Positions 37,626 to 47,443 are shown, numbered from the stretch's first letter. The stretch: 53,819 nt of DNA from Legionella sp. W10-070 (GCF_900640175.1 NZ_CAAAJC010000020.1:1-53819); one strand, 5' to 3'. The notes: generated by a model not told the origin, from the sequence alone. Made by a program: numbers and translations.

Positions 37626-38105
37626 CTACAGGGAATTCAACTCATTAAGAATTTGATACATATCGATTGCACAATCAGCAGCATCTTTTCCTTTATGCCC
37701 ATGACTACCACCGAGACGCTCCCAGGCTTGAGCTTCATTTTCAGTAGTCAAAACACCAAAAATAACAGGAAGATCATAATCAAGCGCTATTCGCTGACAA
37801 CCGTTACTTACTTGCTCACAAACATAATCATAATGACTGGTCTCTCCACGAATAACTGCTCCCAGTGCAATAATGGCAGACGCCTGTTTTTGCATAGCTA
37901 ATCGCTTGGCAACAAGAGGAATTTCAACGGCTCCAGGCACTTCAACAACAATAATATCCTCTGGCCTGAAACCACGTTCGCTTAGGCGATCTAATGCCCC
38001 GCGTTTTAATTCCTGGGTAATAGCGTAATTAAAACGACTCACTACTACAGCCACTGGAAAAGAAGAATCCATAGCCCGTGGGGGATTGGCAGGAATATAT
38101 TTCAT
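37626..38105 (-). CDS. ribH: 6,7-dimethyl-8-ribityllumazine synthase
   Basis: RibH makes the lumazine precursor of riboflavin, usually as an icosahedral shell. The 159-residue product has SRFNYAITQELKRGAL, VPGAVEIPLVAKRL and the catalytic loop GAVIRGETSHYDYV with its His. It is the last of the rib genes, 71 bp after ribBA, with a hairpin in between. An AGGAGAT site precedes the ATG. Confidence 0.96.
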   Translation of the reverse strand: MKYIPANPPRAMDSSFPVAVVVSRFNYAITQELKRGALDRLSERGFRPEDIIVVEVPGAVEIPLVAKRLAMQKQASAIIALGAVIRGETSHYDYVCEQVSNGCQRIALDYDLPVIFGVLTTENEAQAWERLGGSHGHKGKDAADCAIDMYQILNELNSL

Positions 38106-38138
38106 AATTATCTCCTCAACAACCTGGTCAGCTATCTA

Positions 38139-38165
38139 GCGACACTAAACAGCGAGCAGTGTCGC
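38139..38165 (-). terminator. Hairpin between ribBA and ribH
   Basis: GCGACACT (38139-38146) pairs with AGTGTCGC (38158-38165) around an 11-base loop, in the 71-bp gap. With no T-run it may attenuate ribH expression or process the mRNA instead of ending transcription fully. Confidence 0.45.
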
Positions 38166-38176
38166 ATTAAATAACG

Positions 38177-39385
38177 CTATTCAATTACCAGCAAATGACC
38201 AAGCTTTTGTTGTTTTGTTTTTAAATAATGCCGATTTTCCTTAGTAGGATGAATTATTAGCGGGATGCGTTCAGTTACTTCTATACCGTATTTCTTTACA
38301 GACTCTACCTTCTGAGGATTATTTGTCAGTAATCTGATTGCATTCAGCCCCAAATGTTTTAATATCTGAAAAGCAATCGCATAATCCCGGTTATCAATAG
38401 GTAAGCCCAAGTGCAAATTAGCCTCGACCGTATCATACCCTTGTTCCTGGAGCGCATACGCTCGCAGTTTATTGGCTAAACCAATACCACGGCCTTCCTG
38501 GCGCAGATAAATGATTACCCCTCCCTCTTCTGATATTTGTTGTAAAGAGTGTTTAAGCTGTGCTCCGCAATCGCATTTAGATGAGCCAAAAACATCGCCT
38601 GTTATGCACTCCGAATGAATGCGTACCAAAGGAACTTTATTAGGCGTTTGGGGTACCCTCACCAAGGCAAAATGCTCAGCCGAATCAAGCATATTACGAA
38701 AGGCAATCATGGTAAAATCGCCATATCCCTGCATGGGAAGCTTTGTTGTCGCCACTTCCTCTACCAACTCTTCATGCCGAATACGGTAATCAATTAAATC
38801 CTTCACGGTGACCAAAGGAATATCGTGTTCTTTTGAGAAGCGCGCTAACTCATCACGGCGGCTCATTGTCCCGTCTTCATTCATAATTTCACAAATTACA
38901 GCAGCAGGCCTAAGACCTGCCAGACTCGCCAAATCAACGCTGCCTTCTGTTTGGCCGGCACGCTCCAAAACACCTCGAGACCGGGCGCGTAAGGGAAATA
39001 CATGTCCTGGAGAAATAATATCACCTGGCTTGCATTCAGGATCAATAGCGACCTGAATAGTACGCGCCCGATCACTGGCTGAGATGCCGGTAGACACTCC
39101 CTCGGCAGCTTCAATCGAGACAGTAAAAGCCGTACCATAAGGCGAACGATTATCAGATGCCATCATTGGTAACTGGAGCCTGTCAATTAGCTCCCCCGCC
39201 ATAGAAAGGCAAATAAGCCCGCGGCCAAATCGAGACATGAAATTGATAGCCTCAGGAGTGGCATGTTCAGCCGCAATGACTAAATCACCTTCATTTTCCC
39301 TGTTTTCATCATCCATTAAAATAACCATGCGGCCTGCTTTCATAGCAGCAATGGCATGCTCAATCGTTGCAAAAGGACTTGTCAT
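38177..39385 (-). CDS. ribBA: Bifunctional DHBP synthase / GTP cyclohydrolase II
   Basis: A 402-residue fusion of two riboflavin enzymes. Residues ~1-200 are 3,4-dihydroxy-2-butanone-4-phosphate synthase (DDENRENEGDLVIAAEH). Residues ~205-402 are GTP cyclohydrolase II with the full zinc motif CITGDVFGSSKCDCG and RQEGRGIGLANK, so both halves look active. It overlaps ribE by 4 bp. Confidence 0.96.
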   Translation of the reverse strand: MTSPFATIEHAIAAMKAGRMVILMDDENRENEGDLVIAAEHATPEAINFMSRFGRGLICLSMAGELIDRLQLPMMASDNRSPYGTAFTVSIEAAEGVSTGISASDRARTIQVAIDPECKPGDIISPGHVFPLRARSRGVLERAGQTEGSVDLASLAGLRPAAVICEIMNEDGTMSRRDELARFSKEHDIPLVTVKDLIDYRIRHEELVEEVATTKLPMQGYGDFTMIAFRNMLDSAEHFALVRVPQTPNKVPLVRIHSECITGDVFGSSKCDCGAQLKHSLQQISEEGGVIIYLRQEGRGIGLANKLRAYALQEQGYDTVEANLHLGLPIDNRDYAIAFQILKHLGLNAIRLLTNNPQKVESVKKYGIEVTERIPLIIHPTKENRHYLKTKQQKLGHLLVIE

Positions 39386-39996
39386 ACTTCAACCTCATTT
39401 TTCAATTGCCCCGCAATCTTGAGCTGATGCGCTACGATACGAGCCAAGTAATCAAATTCCACATTTAGCCGTTGGCCAATGCTTAGTTGCCCAAAGGTGG
39501 TTTTTGCCAGTGTATGCGGCACTAACATCAATGTAATGTCAGTTCCAGTTACTGAATTGATCGTCAAACTTACACCATCAAGGGTAATGCTACCCTTTGG
39601 CAAAAGGTACATTTTAGCATAGGGTGCAAAATCACCTACTACTATTTCCAGATAATCATCCATTGGCCTCATTGCTTTTACAGCAACAGCAGCATCTACA
39701 TGACCACTAACATAATGTCCACCCAATCGTCCTGATACAGATACAGCCCGTTCCAGGTTGACCTGATCACCAGCACGCAAATGACCCAGGGTGGTCAAAT
39801 TTAACGTTTCAGGAGAGACATCAAAAGCCAGACTATCACTCTCTGTCGGCAATAAAGTCAGACAAACCCCATTTACAGCGATACTCTCTCCTGTTTTCAA
39901 GTCCTTAAAAGGGGATTTAAGGTATAAACGATTAGCTAACTGACTTTTAATGTTAGCCATTACTTCCCCCTGCTCTTCAACTAATCCCGTAAACAT
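39382..39996 (-). CDS. ribE: Riboflavin synthase alpha chain
   Basis: Riboflavin synthase dismutates two lumazines to riboflavin. About 204 aa form two similar lumazine-binding halves, the first opening MFTGLVEEQGEV. The frame extends to 40011, but the ATG at 39996 gives the family start and has AGGAGG 5 bases upstream. It overlaps ribD by 16 bp and ribBA by 4 bp. Confidence 0.95.
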   Translation of the reverse strand: MFTGLVEEQGEVMANIKSQLANRLYLKSPFKDLKTGESIAVNGVCLTLLPTESDSLAFDVSPETLNLTTLGHLRAGDQVNLERAVSVSGRLGGHYVSGHVDAAVAVKAMRPMDDYLEIVVGDFAPYAKMYLLPKGSITLDGVSLTINSVTGTDITLMLVPHTLAKTTFGQLSIGQRLNVEFDYLARIVAHQLKIAGQLKNEVEV

Positions 39997-41054
39997 ACAT
40001 CCTCCTGCCAATCAAGACATGCTATGACATTATCCTCTTTTATTTGCCAGGACACGGTTCTCTTACGACTAAAAATATCATTCCCATGAAATGCTGTAAT
40101 TGCCCCATCTCCCAGGACTTCAGGTACAACATAAATATAGGTTCGTTGAAGCAAACCCTCACGATGCAACGCAGAGAATAATGTCCCTCCCGCTTCAATC
40201 CAGGCATCATGATACCCTAAAGAGCCCAGATGGTTGATTACTGCAGTTAAGTCCAACAGTCCATTTTTTACAGGCATCGCATGATAACTGCAATCAGGGA
40301 GAGGATTTTTCACAGTATAAATTTCATCATGGTAAATATGACAATGCCGGGCACTGGTAAATATTTTTGCTTCCTGACTGAGCGATAAGCGGGCATCCAG
40401 AATTGCCAAGGGTTTGCTTTGCTGTTTATTTTCCAGACGAACATTTAATAAGGGATCATCTTGATGCACCGTTTTTGCTGTCGTAACAATCACATCACTA
40501 TAAAGCCGTTGCTGATGGGTAAATTGCGCACACTTGCTATTTGATAACTGATACCGTATTCCATTTAAACCAGCAATTTTACCATCCAATGATTGTGCAA
40601 TCTTGGCAGTAACCCAAGGCTTCTTGTTAAGTGTCCAATAACGGTAACTTTGATAAAAAGCATCAATTTCAGGTAAAGAGTAATGGATGACGTTAATTCC
40701 TTTTGACAGCAAAATCTCAGGGGTATTGTTAGCAGCAACTACCGGATTAGGATCATGAAAAGCATACACGACCTCTGAAATACCATGTTGAATAATTGCT
40801 GACACACAAGGCGAGGTTCGTCCCCAATGGTTACAGGGCTCCAGAGTGACATACAGCGTGACATTCGGCATTCCCTGAGGAATTTGCTTTAATAGAAGCT
40901 GTTCAGCATGCTCTGTTCCTGCGCCCCTATGCCAGGCACGTGCAATTATTTCACCGTTGCATACTGCAACAGCACCAACACTTGGGTTTGGCGCACAAAT
41001 ACCGCGACCAAGCCATGCTTGCTCAAGAGCAGCCAACATAAAGTGTTTGTGCAT
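39981..41054 (-). CDS. ribD: Riboflavin deaminase/reductase RibD
   Basis: RibD (357 aa) carries out the second and third steps of the pathway. The deaminase half has HAEQLLLKQIP and the zinc motif in LEPCNHWGRTSPC; the reductase half (~145 on) has RLYSDVIVTTAKTVHQDDPLLNVR and WIEAGGTLFSALH. It is the first gene of ribD-ribE-ribBA-ribH. No FMN riboswitch is apparent in the 363 bp upstream; a palindromic element lies there instead. Confidence 0.95.
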   Translation of the reverse strand: MHKHFMLAALEQAWLGRGICAPNPSVGAVAVCNGEIIARAWHRGAGTEHAEQLLLKQIPQGMPNVTLYVTLEPCNHWGRTSPCVSAIIQHGISEVVYAFHDPNPVVAANNTPEILLSKGINVIHYSLPEIDAFYQSYRYWTLNKKPWVTAKIAQSLDGKIAGLNGIRYQLSNSKCAQFTHQQRLYSDVIVTTAKTVHQDDPLLNVRLENKQQSKPLAILDARLSLSQEAKIFTSARHCHIYHDEIYTVKNPLPDCSYHAMPVKNGLLDLTAVINHLGSLGYHDAWIEAGGTLFSALHREGLLQRTYIYVVPEVLGDGAITAFHGNDIFSRKRTVSWQIKEDNVIACLDWQEDVCLRD

Positions 41055-41120
41055 AGTTAAGTCAACGATTAAAAAAGTGAATATGATAACAAATTATTCA
41101 ATTCTTGAGTAGCCCAAGCC

Positions 41121-41308
41121 CATGCTTTAACAGGGCCTACGCATGAAAAAACTCTTGACCTCTACGTTCTGCGGTTTATCCGCAGAATCCAGTGGCATTT
41201 GAAGATTTATGGATCCCGTGAACAAGTCACTGGATGTATAAATATAGACCAGTTCGATGTCATTAAATTCTATTTTAATTTTCATGCGTAGACCCTACAT
41301 GCTTTAAC
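41121..41308. repeat. Nested palindromic element upstream of ribD and bepA
   Basis: CTACGCATGAAAA (41137-41149) and its exact reverse complement (41279-41291) bracket ~130 bp. CATGCTTTAAC occurs directly repeated at 41121-41131 and 41298-41308. Inside, TTCTGCGG/CCGCAGAA form a hairpin at 41167-41187, and GGATCCATAAATCTTCA lies on the minus strand at 41200-41216. This occupies most of the 363-bp gap between divergent ribD and bepA; no gene is visible. It looks like a small repeat or MITE-like element, but it could be regulatory RNA. Confidence 0.6.
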
Positions 41309-41417
41309 GCAAGAAAATCCTGTTTGAAAGACAAAAGCAGCTTTAATCTTTTATGATATACTGAATGTTTAATTTGGATAAAATTTTTTTAATCCATTTT
41401 TTGATCCTGGTAATCGA

Positions 41418-42848
41418 ATGAACCTGTTGCGCTTTTTAAAATCACAAAGGTTTTATACAATTTGCACTCGATTAGCGATGGCTCTCTTTTTGTTAGTCTC
41501 TCAAGGTATCTCTCTTTCTGCTTTTGCCCTAACCCCCTATTCGACCCGCGAGCTTGAAGAGCTGGAAAAGGAATTTATTCAACTGATTAATCGCTCCGAC
41601 AGCATTGAGCGAAATCCTCTGGCCACACAATACATCAATCACCTGGGGAAACAACTTGCACGTTTTGCCCGAATCCCATTGCCTTATTTTTTTATTGTAA
41701 AATCCAATGAAATTAATGCCTTTGCTGGACCTGGGGGATATATTGGCATTAATACCCAATTAATCCTTGCTACCGAAAATGAAAGTGAGCTCGCTGCGGT
41801 GATGGCGCATGAAATTGCCCACGTTCGACTCCATCATCTCTATCGAATGATTGAGCATGAAAAACAAATGCGTATCCCCATGCTGGCTTCCATACTGGCT
41901 GCGGCGGCGTTGGGTATGATTAATCCAACCTTGGGAAGCGGCGCTCTAATGGCTTCTTTAACAGGCTTTGCCCAGGACAATATCAATTTTACCCGCGCTA
42001 ATGAGAAAGAAGCGGACCGCATAGGCATTGACATGCTGATTAAATCAGGTTTCAACCCACAGGGAATGGCCGGTTTTTTCAAAAAAATGCAGCAAAATTC
42101 ACGTTATTATTACACTGCGAACATTCCAGCCATTCTAAGAACCCACCCGCTTGATGACGACCGGATTGCTGAAGCGGAGAGCCGAACCGAGCGGTTAGAA
42201 AAAAAGTCCTATTCTGATAATCTTGAATACCAGTTATTTAAAGAATTGATTCGTGTATCCACTGTGAGCCGGAGCAAGGAGTTGCTGGATTACTACCAAT
42301 ACCAGTGTCACAAAAAAAATAGCGGTGATGCTTGTCAATACGGCTACGCCTTAGCCCTGCTGCATATCAATCAGTTCCAACAAGCAGAAGCACGTCTCAC
42401 ACCCTTGCTAAATAAAGATGAGGATAATCTATTTTACCAGATAGCCATGGCAGAAGCGGAAACAGGGAATAGGCGATATGAAACTTCATTGAAGAGATTA
42501 GGAAATTTACAAGCTAATTATCCGGAAAATTACGCCGCAACGATGACTTATGCCCGCAGTTTGTTACTGGCAGGAAAAGCAGAGCAAGCTGCCAGCATTT
42601 TGCTGAAAGGTTCAAGACAGTTTAAACAGGATTTAGCCTTATGCGAAACCTTGGCCCAAGCACAGGCAGCCTCGCACCGTAAAAGTTATGCCTACTTTAC
42701 TCAAGCACAATGTCAGCTTTTACAGGGACGAAAGCGTGATGCAGTCAGACAACTAAAGCAGGCAAAGTTATTGGCAAAAAAAGATCCTTATCTTCTGGCA
42801 AGAATTACAGCCATGATTGAGGAAATTAAATTTTTATCTGAAAGTTAG
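41418..42848 (+). CDS. bepA: Periplasmic M48 metalloprotease/chaperone BepA
   Basis: BepA (YfgC) degrades or helps assemble stalled outer-membrane proteins, notably LptD. The 476-residue product has a signal peptide (~1-37), an M48 peptidase domain with HEIAH at 131-135 and the third zinc ligand in NEKEADRIGIDM, followed by a C-terminal TPR domain from ~275. The length matches E. coli BepA (487 aa). It begins a unit with the DUF1415 gene 21 bp downstream. Confidence 0.92.
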   Translation: MNLLRFLKSQRFYTICTRLAMALFLLVSQGISLSAFALTPYSTRELEELEKEFIQLINRSDSIERNPLATQYINHLGKQLARFARIPLPYFFIVKSNEINAFAGPGGYIGINTQLILATENESELAAVMAHEIAHVRLHHLYRMIEHEKQMRIPMLASILAAAALGMINPTLGSGALMASLTGFAQDNINFTRANEKEADRIGIDMLIKSGFNPQGMAGFFKKMQQNSRYYYTANIPAILRTHPLDDDRIAEAESRTERLEKKSYSDNLEYQLFKELIRVSTVSRSKELLDYYQYQCHKKNSGDACQYGYALALLHINQFQQAEARLTPLLNKDEDNLFYQIAMAEAETGNRRYETSLKRLGNLQANYPENYAATMTYARSLLLAGKAEQAASILLKGSRQFKQDLALCETLAQAQAASHRKSYAYFTQAQCQLLQGRKRDAVRQLKQAKLLAKKDPYLLARITAMIEEIKFLSES

Positions 42849-42869
42849 TATCAGTCCAAGAGACCGTCT

Positions 42870-43421
42870 ATGAACAGCAACGAATTAATTCTTAAACATA
42901 CTAAAAACTGGATCACCTCATTTGTTCTGCAACTTAATTTATGCCCTTTCGCACAAAGGGAAATGGACAGAAAAACAGTGCGATTTCAGGTAAGCTCTGC
43001 AAAAAATATTCGCCAGGCACTTGCCGATGCGGTGCAAGAAATGAAGCTATTAGACAGCAAACGGGAAATAGAAACCACCCTGTTAATTTTTCCTTCTTTA
43101 TTTAAAAATTTCCAGGGTTATTTGGATTTTATAGCATTGCTCGAATCTGTGTTACTTGAGAACAATTATGAAGGAATCTACCAAATGGCCACTTTTCATC
43201 CAGAATACTGTTTTACTAATGAAGAGCCTGAAGATGTTTCTAATTATACAAACCGCTCACCCTACCCCATGATCCATTTTTTAAGAGAGAAAAGTATTGA
43301 GGAAGCGCTCAAATATCATAACGCAGAAAAAGTGCCGGAAACCAATATCCGTCTCTTGCGAACCCTTGGTCTGGAAGAAGTAAAAAAACGATTGGCTGCC
43401 TGTTTAAATAATCAGGGGTAG
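42870..43421 (+). CDS. DUF1415 family protein
   Basis: A 183-residue cytoplasmic protein of the DUF1415 family, recognised by WITSFVLQLNLCPFAQRE near the N-terminus and MATFHPEYCFTNEEPEDVSNYTNRSPYPMIH in the middle. The conserved Cys, His and Asp/Glu residues suggest an enzyme, but no function is established. It follows bepA closely on the same strand. Confidence 0.85.
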   Translation: MNSNELILKHTKNWITSFVLQLNLCPFAQREMDRKTVRFQVSSAKNIRQALADAVQEMKLLDSKREIETTLLIFPSLFKNFQGYLDFIALLESVLLENNYEGIYQMATFHPEYCFTNEEPEDVSNYTNRSPYPMIHFLREKSIEEALKYHNAEKVPETNIRLLRTLGLEEVKKRLAACLNNQG

Positions 43422-43655
43422 TGCCAATTTTTATAGGCATTGACTTAAATTGCTTATGCACATATTATGATACCATTGGTAAGACTTTTTACTGCATATG
43501 AATAATACTATACCCTTCGCAAAACAAATTTTACTTCTTAGCAGTCTTCTCCGCTGAGCGGAGTGCTCACCTGGTTATCTTAAATTCTGTGCATATTTCT
43601 TACATCTGAACAAATAGTTTTAGATTGGACTCTTTAATTTTTTAAGCGATACACT

Positions 43656-44873
43656 ATGAATACTTCAATAACTCGCATAACAGCCTGGGGAATGTGGATA
43701 ATCGCCTCCCTCTTCTACGCTTACCAATATATCTTACGGGTAATGCCTAATATCATGCTGGACAATTTCATTCAGCAATTCCATATCGATACTGCTGTCT
43801 TTGGACAATTCTCGGGGATTTATTACATAGGCTATTCCCTGATGCATCTTCCAATTGGCATAATGCTTGACCGCTTTGGGCCCAAAAGGGTAATGACAGG
43901 ATGTATCTTACTGACGGTTATTGGACTGTTGCCCATTATTTTTGCCGAAAACTGGACTTATCCGATGATCGGTCGTGCCTTAATTGGTATCGGGTCTTCT
44001 GCTGCAATCCTTGGAACGTTCAAGATCATTCGCATGGCCTTTAAAGAACAATACTTCACCCGAATGCTCAGTTTTTCCGTTACGATTGGCTTAATCGGCG
44101 CCATTTATGGCGGGGGGCCAGTCAGTTATTTAAGCCACCTCCTAGGGTATCAGCTAGTAATAAAAATTTTTGCTTTATTTGGTATATTGTTGGCGGTTAT
44201 TACTTACTTCATTGTCCCGGAAATCAACAAGGAAACCCAATCTAACAGCATAAAAGCGGATATTAAACAGGTAATTACCAATCCACAGGTAATCAGCTTA
44301 TGTCTTCTGGCGGGACTAATGGTTGGGCCATTAGAGGGGTTTGCGGATGTCTGGGGTTCTGCTTTTATTACCCAGGTCTATGGTTTTGACAGAGAGCTTG
44401 CCAGTTATTTACCCTCTATGATTTTCATTGGCATGTGTTTTGGCGCACCTGTTTTAAGCTTTGTTGCTGAAAAATCCGGTAATTACCTTGGGGTAATCAT
44501 GGGAGCAGGACTACTGATGATGTTTGTTTTTCTGGCATTAATTTCTCACCATCTCTCCAGTAAAACAATGGCTCTGGGCTTTATTTTGGTTGGCATATGC
44601 TGTGCTTATCAGATTTTAGCAATTTACAAAGCATCTACATTCGTACCTGAGCATGTAGCAGGAATCACCACTGCTATTGCAAATATGATTATCATGAGTT
44701 TTGGTTATGCTTTTCACACTACGATAGGATTAGTGATTAACAGTTTCGGTGGCACCACCGTTCCTGGTGCTTTTATTTATGGCTTAAGTGTCATTCCCAT
44801 TACACTGGGGCTTGCGGTTATTGGATTCTCTGCTCTTTATTACCAGGAGCGTAGCAAGATAATTCATGCATAA
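43656..44873 (+). CDS. MFS transporter
   Basis: A 405-residue major facilitator with about 12 membrane helices. The loop 2-3 motif is GIMLDRFGPKRVM. The N-terminal FYAYQYILRVMPNIM resembles the Legionella Pht-type amino-acid/nucleoside transporters, but the substrate cannot be read from sequence. The 234-bp gap before it contains a CTCCGC/GCGGAG hairpin near 43550 and no gene. The VOC gene follows 19 bp downstream. Confidence 0.88.
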   Translation: MNTSITRITAWGMWIIASLFYAYQYILRVMPNIMLDNFIQQFHIDTAVFGQFSGIYYIGYSLMHLPIGIMLDRFGPKRVMTGCILLTVIGLLPIIFAENWTYPMIGRALIGIGSSAAILGTFKIIRMAFKEQYFTRMLSFSVTIGLIGAIYGGGPVSYLSHLLGYQLVIKIFALFGILLAVITYFIVPEINKETQSNSIKADIKQVITNPQVISLCLLAGLMVGPLEGFADVWGSAFITQVYGFDRELASYLPSMIFIGMCFGAPVLSFVAEKSGNYLGVIMGAGLLMMFVFLALISHHLSSKTMALGFILVGICCAYQILAIYKASTFVPEHVAGITTAIANMIIMSFGYAFHTTIGLVINSFGGTTVPGAFIYGLSVIPITLGLAVIGFSALYYQERSKIIHA

Positions 44874-44892
44874 AGAAAATCAGGAGAATAAT

Positions 44893-45318
44893 ATGAATAC
44901 TTTGTTTCATTTAGCCTTTCCTGTACACGACTTTGAGTTATCCAAAGTCTTTTATCATAAAAAATTGGGTTTTGAATTAGGTCGTGAGTCAGCCCATGCA
45001 TTAATCTTTCGTTTTGGTTCGCATCAAATCGTAGCACATAAAATAGACACAGCCCTACCTCCCCAACAAGGCATATACCCAAGGCATTTTGGTCTGATTT
45101 TTCTCGAAAAAACAGAGTTTGAAACCTTTACTCAACGCATTAATGAGCAGAGAATACCCTATGAAATCCCGTTAAAAACACGCTTTGCCAACACAGCACT
45201 CGAACATCAATCGTTTTTTCTCAAAGATCCGAGTAATAATTTACTTGAATTTAAACACTACTCTAACTTCTCAGCCATTTTTGGCGAGAAAAATTTTAAG
45301 CAAGTTGGAGAAAGCTAG
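44893..45318 (+). CDS. VOC/glyoxalase-like protein
   Basis: A 141-residue vicinal-oxygen-chelate protein with FHLAFPVHDFELSKVFYHKKLGFELGR at the N-terminus and FFLKDPSNNLLEFKHY at the C-terminus, placing metal-ligand His and Glu as in glyoxalase/dioxygenase relatives. The frame extends upstream to 44866, but the ATG at 44893 has AGGAGA 5 bases before it. It probably shares a transcript with the MFS gene. Its substrate is unknown. Confidence 0.85.
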   Translation: MNTLFHLAFPVHDFELSKVFYHKKLGFELGRESAHALIFRFGSHQIVAHKIDTALPPQQGIYPRHFGLIFLEKTEFETFTQRINEQRIPYEIPLKTRFANTALEHQSFFLKDPSNNLLEFKHYSNFSAIFGEKNFKQVGES

Positions 45319-45322
45319 AGCT

Positions 45323-45760
45323 CTAAGTTTGCCCTATAGTTCGAGCAACCACTGATGCTGTCATCCTTGAAATACAAGTTTGTTTCCCTTCCTCATTATA
45401 GAGATCAATATGCCAAACCTGTGTCGTGCGACCCAAATGGATCGGATGGGTAATAGCCTTTATCAAGCCTGCTCGAACCGGTCTTAAATGATTAGCATTA
45501 ATCTCCAGCCCAACACAATAATAGCTATCTAGATCAATGACTGCATTAGCAGCAGTACTGGCAATAGTTTCTGCCAGAACGACATTTGCCCCTCCATGCA
45601 CAATACCTAAAGGCTGTTTTGTTCGCTCATTTGCGGGCATTGTTGCAACAAGGAAATCCTCACCTACCTCAGTGAAGCAAATTCCAAGAAAATCAGAAAG
45701 TGTATTATTACCACGTCGATTTAAATCTTCCGGCGTAATATTTTTAAACCAGATAGCCAT
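45323..45760 (-). CDS. Hot-dog fold thioesterase (PaaI/MenI-like)
   Basis: A 145-residue single hot-dog protein with the signature HGGANVVLAETIAS, where His and Glu fit the acyl-CoA thioesterases of the PaaI/EntH/MenI group. It ends 4 bp from the convergent VOC gene, so transcripts of the two must overlap. The acyl-CoA substrate is unknown. Confidence 0.88.
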   Translation of the reverse strand: MAIWFKNITPEDLNRRGNNTLSDFLGICFTEVGEDFLVATMPANERTKQPLGIVHGGANVVLAETIASTAANAVIDLDSYYCVGLEINANHLRPVRAGLIKAITHPIHLGRTTQVWHIDLYNEEGKQTCISRMTASVVARTIGQT

Positions 45761-45952
45761 ATTTACCTTAATTCTATAGTTCTTTTTTACAGCTCATTAC
45801 TCTTTCATCCTAATCAACCTCAATAAATCAATCAATAGCTTCATCCGAAAGATCAACCCTCTTTTTACACTTTAAGATTCATTCAATTGATTTGACAATT
45901 AGCTTTAAGGGTTCTAATCTTAATTGTGCGCTGCAACAAAAGGAGAGTGCTG

Positions 45953-46243
45953 ATGCCGCATATATATTACAGGTATGTAGAAAACTGGAAAAATGTTGTT
46001 GAACAATTACAAAAACCGATCCAGGAAATAATAGAGCTTAATGTAAAAACTTTTCAACAACTTACCTACCTCAAACCTGAAGATCTTTCCCACTTAAAGA
46101 AACCAGAAGATTTTCTAGAAAAAATCGTACATATCCTAATTGAAAATAGTCACCAATCGCTTAATTATATGCAACAAGCATTTAGTGTTTTTGAGAACCA
46201 TTTACTGGATTTTTCAAAAGACATTAAGAAAAAGCATGGTTAA
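45953..46243 (+). CDS. Small phasin-like helical protein
   Basis: A 96-residue, all-helical protein (ENWKNVVEQLQKPIQEIIELNVKTFQQL...YMQQAFSVFENHLLDF) with the feel of phasins, which coat polyhydroxyalkanoate granules; Legionella stores such polymers. The frame extends to 45926, but the ATG at 45953 has AGGAGA 6 bases upstream. The family call is tentative. Confidence 0.62.
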   Translation: MPHIYYRYVENWKNVVEQLQKPIQEIIELNVKTFQQLTYLKPEDLSHLKKPEDFLEKIVHILIENSHQSLNYMQQAFSVFENHLLDFSKDIKKKHG

Positions 46244-46282
46244 ATTTGGTTCATCCCGGACGTTTAATTTAAGCCGATGCTC

Positions 46283-47443
46283 CTACAATTGCATTTTGAC
46301 CTCAGAAACTGCCCCTTTTTCCAAAAGCAAATCTCTTATGTTATCCAATCCTTTATCTTCACAGATTTTTAGTGGAGTTTGAACACTATCCGCAGCATTG
46401 ATATTGACTGTTGTATTCTCAATTAACCAACGTGCTATATCAGCATTGTTATTATATAACGCATAATGCAGCACCGTGGCACCCTGAGTATCTGCCAAGT
46501 CAACACGGGCACCTTTCCCGATAAGCCCTTTTACTGCTTCCAGATTACCTTTCTCAGCTGCCAGCATCAAAGGAGTTTTGCCTAAAAAATCCCTAGGGTC
46601 AAGAACATTCGTATCACTATAGAAAAGTTCCAGAATTTCTTTTCCACCATGGCGTACTGCGTAGTGCAGAGGTGTCTCACCATGTCCATCCTCGAGAGCC
46701 GTTACATTGTCCTGGTTCAGAAGAATTCGTACACACTCCAGCTTATTATTCAAAATTGCAGTATGTATTGGATAATGCCCATGGTAATTATTTATATAAA
46801 TAAGTGATTTTTGAGTTTCCAATACCTCTGGTAATAAGTCAGAAAATCCATGAACTGCCATCTGGTGTATTACTGTATTACCGTCACGATCTTGCTTTCC
46901 AAGAGTCTCTGGCGCTTTTTCCTTCAGTAATCTAAAAACCGCCATTTTATTCTTTTTTAAATCTTCCGTTTGCAGAACAGGTAGCACCAAGGCAGAAAAT
47001 ATAGGCAGCTGCAAGTGATTATTAGCTTTCCTCACATCAGCATCCATAGAAAGTAAAACGGTAACGGTATTCACATGGCCTGATAAGGCGGCATAGTGTA
47101 AAGCCGTCATGCCATTTTTTGGATTTACAGCATTTAAAACCTCAGGGCCAGGAGCCAAGGAAACAATAGCACGATCAAGACCATGTAAGGAGGCTACTTC
47201 CAAAGGATTGTTATCATCAAAAAAAGCAACCGGTTTATTTAGACTCCCAGAGGCATTAGGAAGAAACTCGTCCAGATATGCCTTTGCCAAGTTCATATAT
47301 TGATTATATTGTTCGTCAACGCTTCCCGAAAAACGGAGATCTCGCGATACATTTTCCCCGCACCATTGCTCGAATGCTTGATGTTTTCCCTCTGGCGTTA
47401 ATGAATCAATTTTGAGTTTTTCATAAAGTTGGCTAAATTTCAT
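46283..47443 (-). CDS. Ankyrin-repeat protein; candidate effector
   Basis: A 386-residue protein with no signal peptide. An N-terminal ~85 residues of unknown type precede about eight ankyrin repeats, clear ones being NGMTALHYAALSGHVNTVTVLL, HGETPLHYAVRHGGKEILELF and LGKTPLMLAAEKGNLEAVKGLIGKGA. Ankyrin repeats bind proteins. Its ATG overlaps the stop of the kinase-like gene by 4 bp, so the two are co-translated. Several Legionella ankyrin proteins are Dot/Icm effectors; I cannot tell which named one, if any, this matches. Confidence 0.88.
   Translation of the reverse strand: MKFSQLYEKLKIDSLTPEGKHQAFEQWCGENVSRDLRFSGSVDEQYNQYMNLAKAYLDEFLPNASGSLNKPVAFFDDNNPLEVASLHGLDRAIVSLAPGPEVLNAVNPKNGMTALHYAALSGHVNTVTVLLSMDADVRKANNHLQLPIFSALVLPVLQTEDLKKNKMAVFRLLKEKAPETLGKQDRDGNTVIHQMAVHGFSDLLPEVLETQKSLIYINNYHGHYPIHTAILNNKLECVRILLNQDNVTALEDGHGETPLHYAVRHGGKEILELFYSDTNVLDPRDFLGKTPLMLAAEKGNLEAVKGLIGKGARVDLADTQGATVLHYALYNNNADIARWLIENTTVNINAADSVQTPLKICEDKGLDNIRDLLLEKGAVSEVKMQL

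Noticed and set aside
41055-41417. FMN riboswitch upstream of ribD
   Set aside because: I could not find the conserved AGGG and ACCGG-type core segments; only the palindromic element is present.
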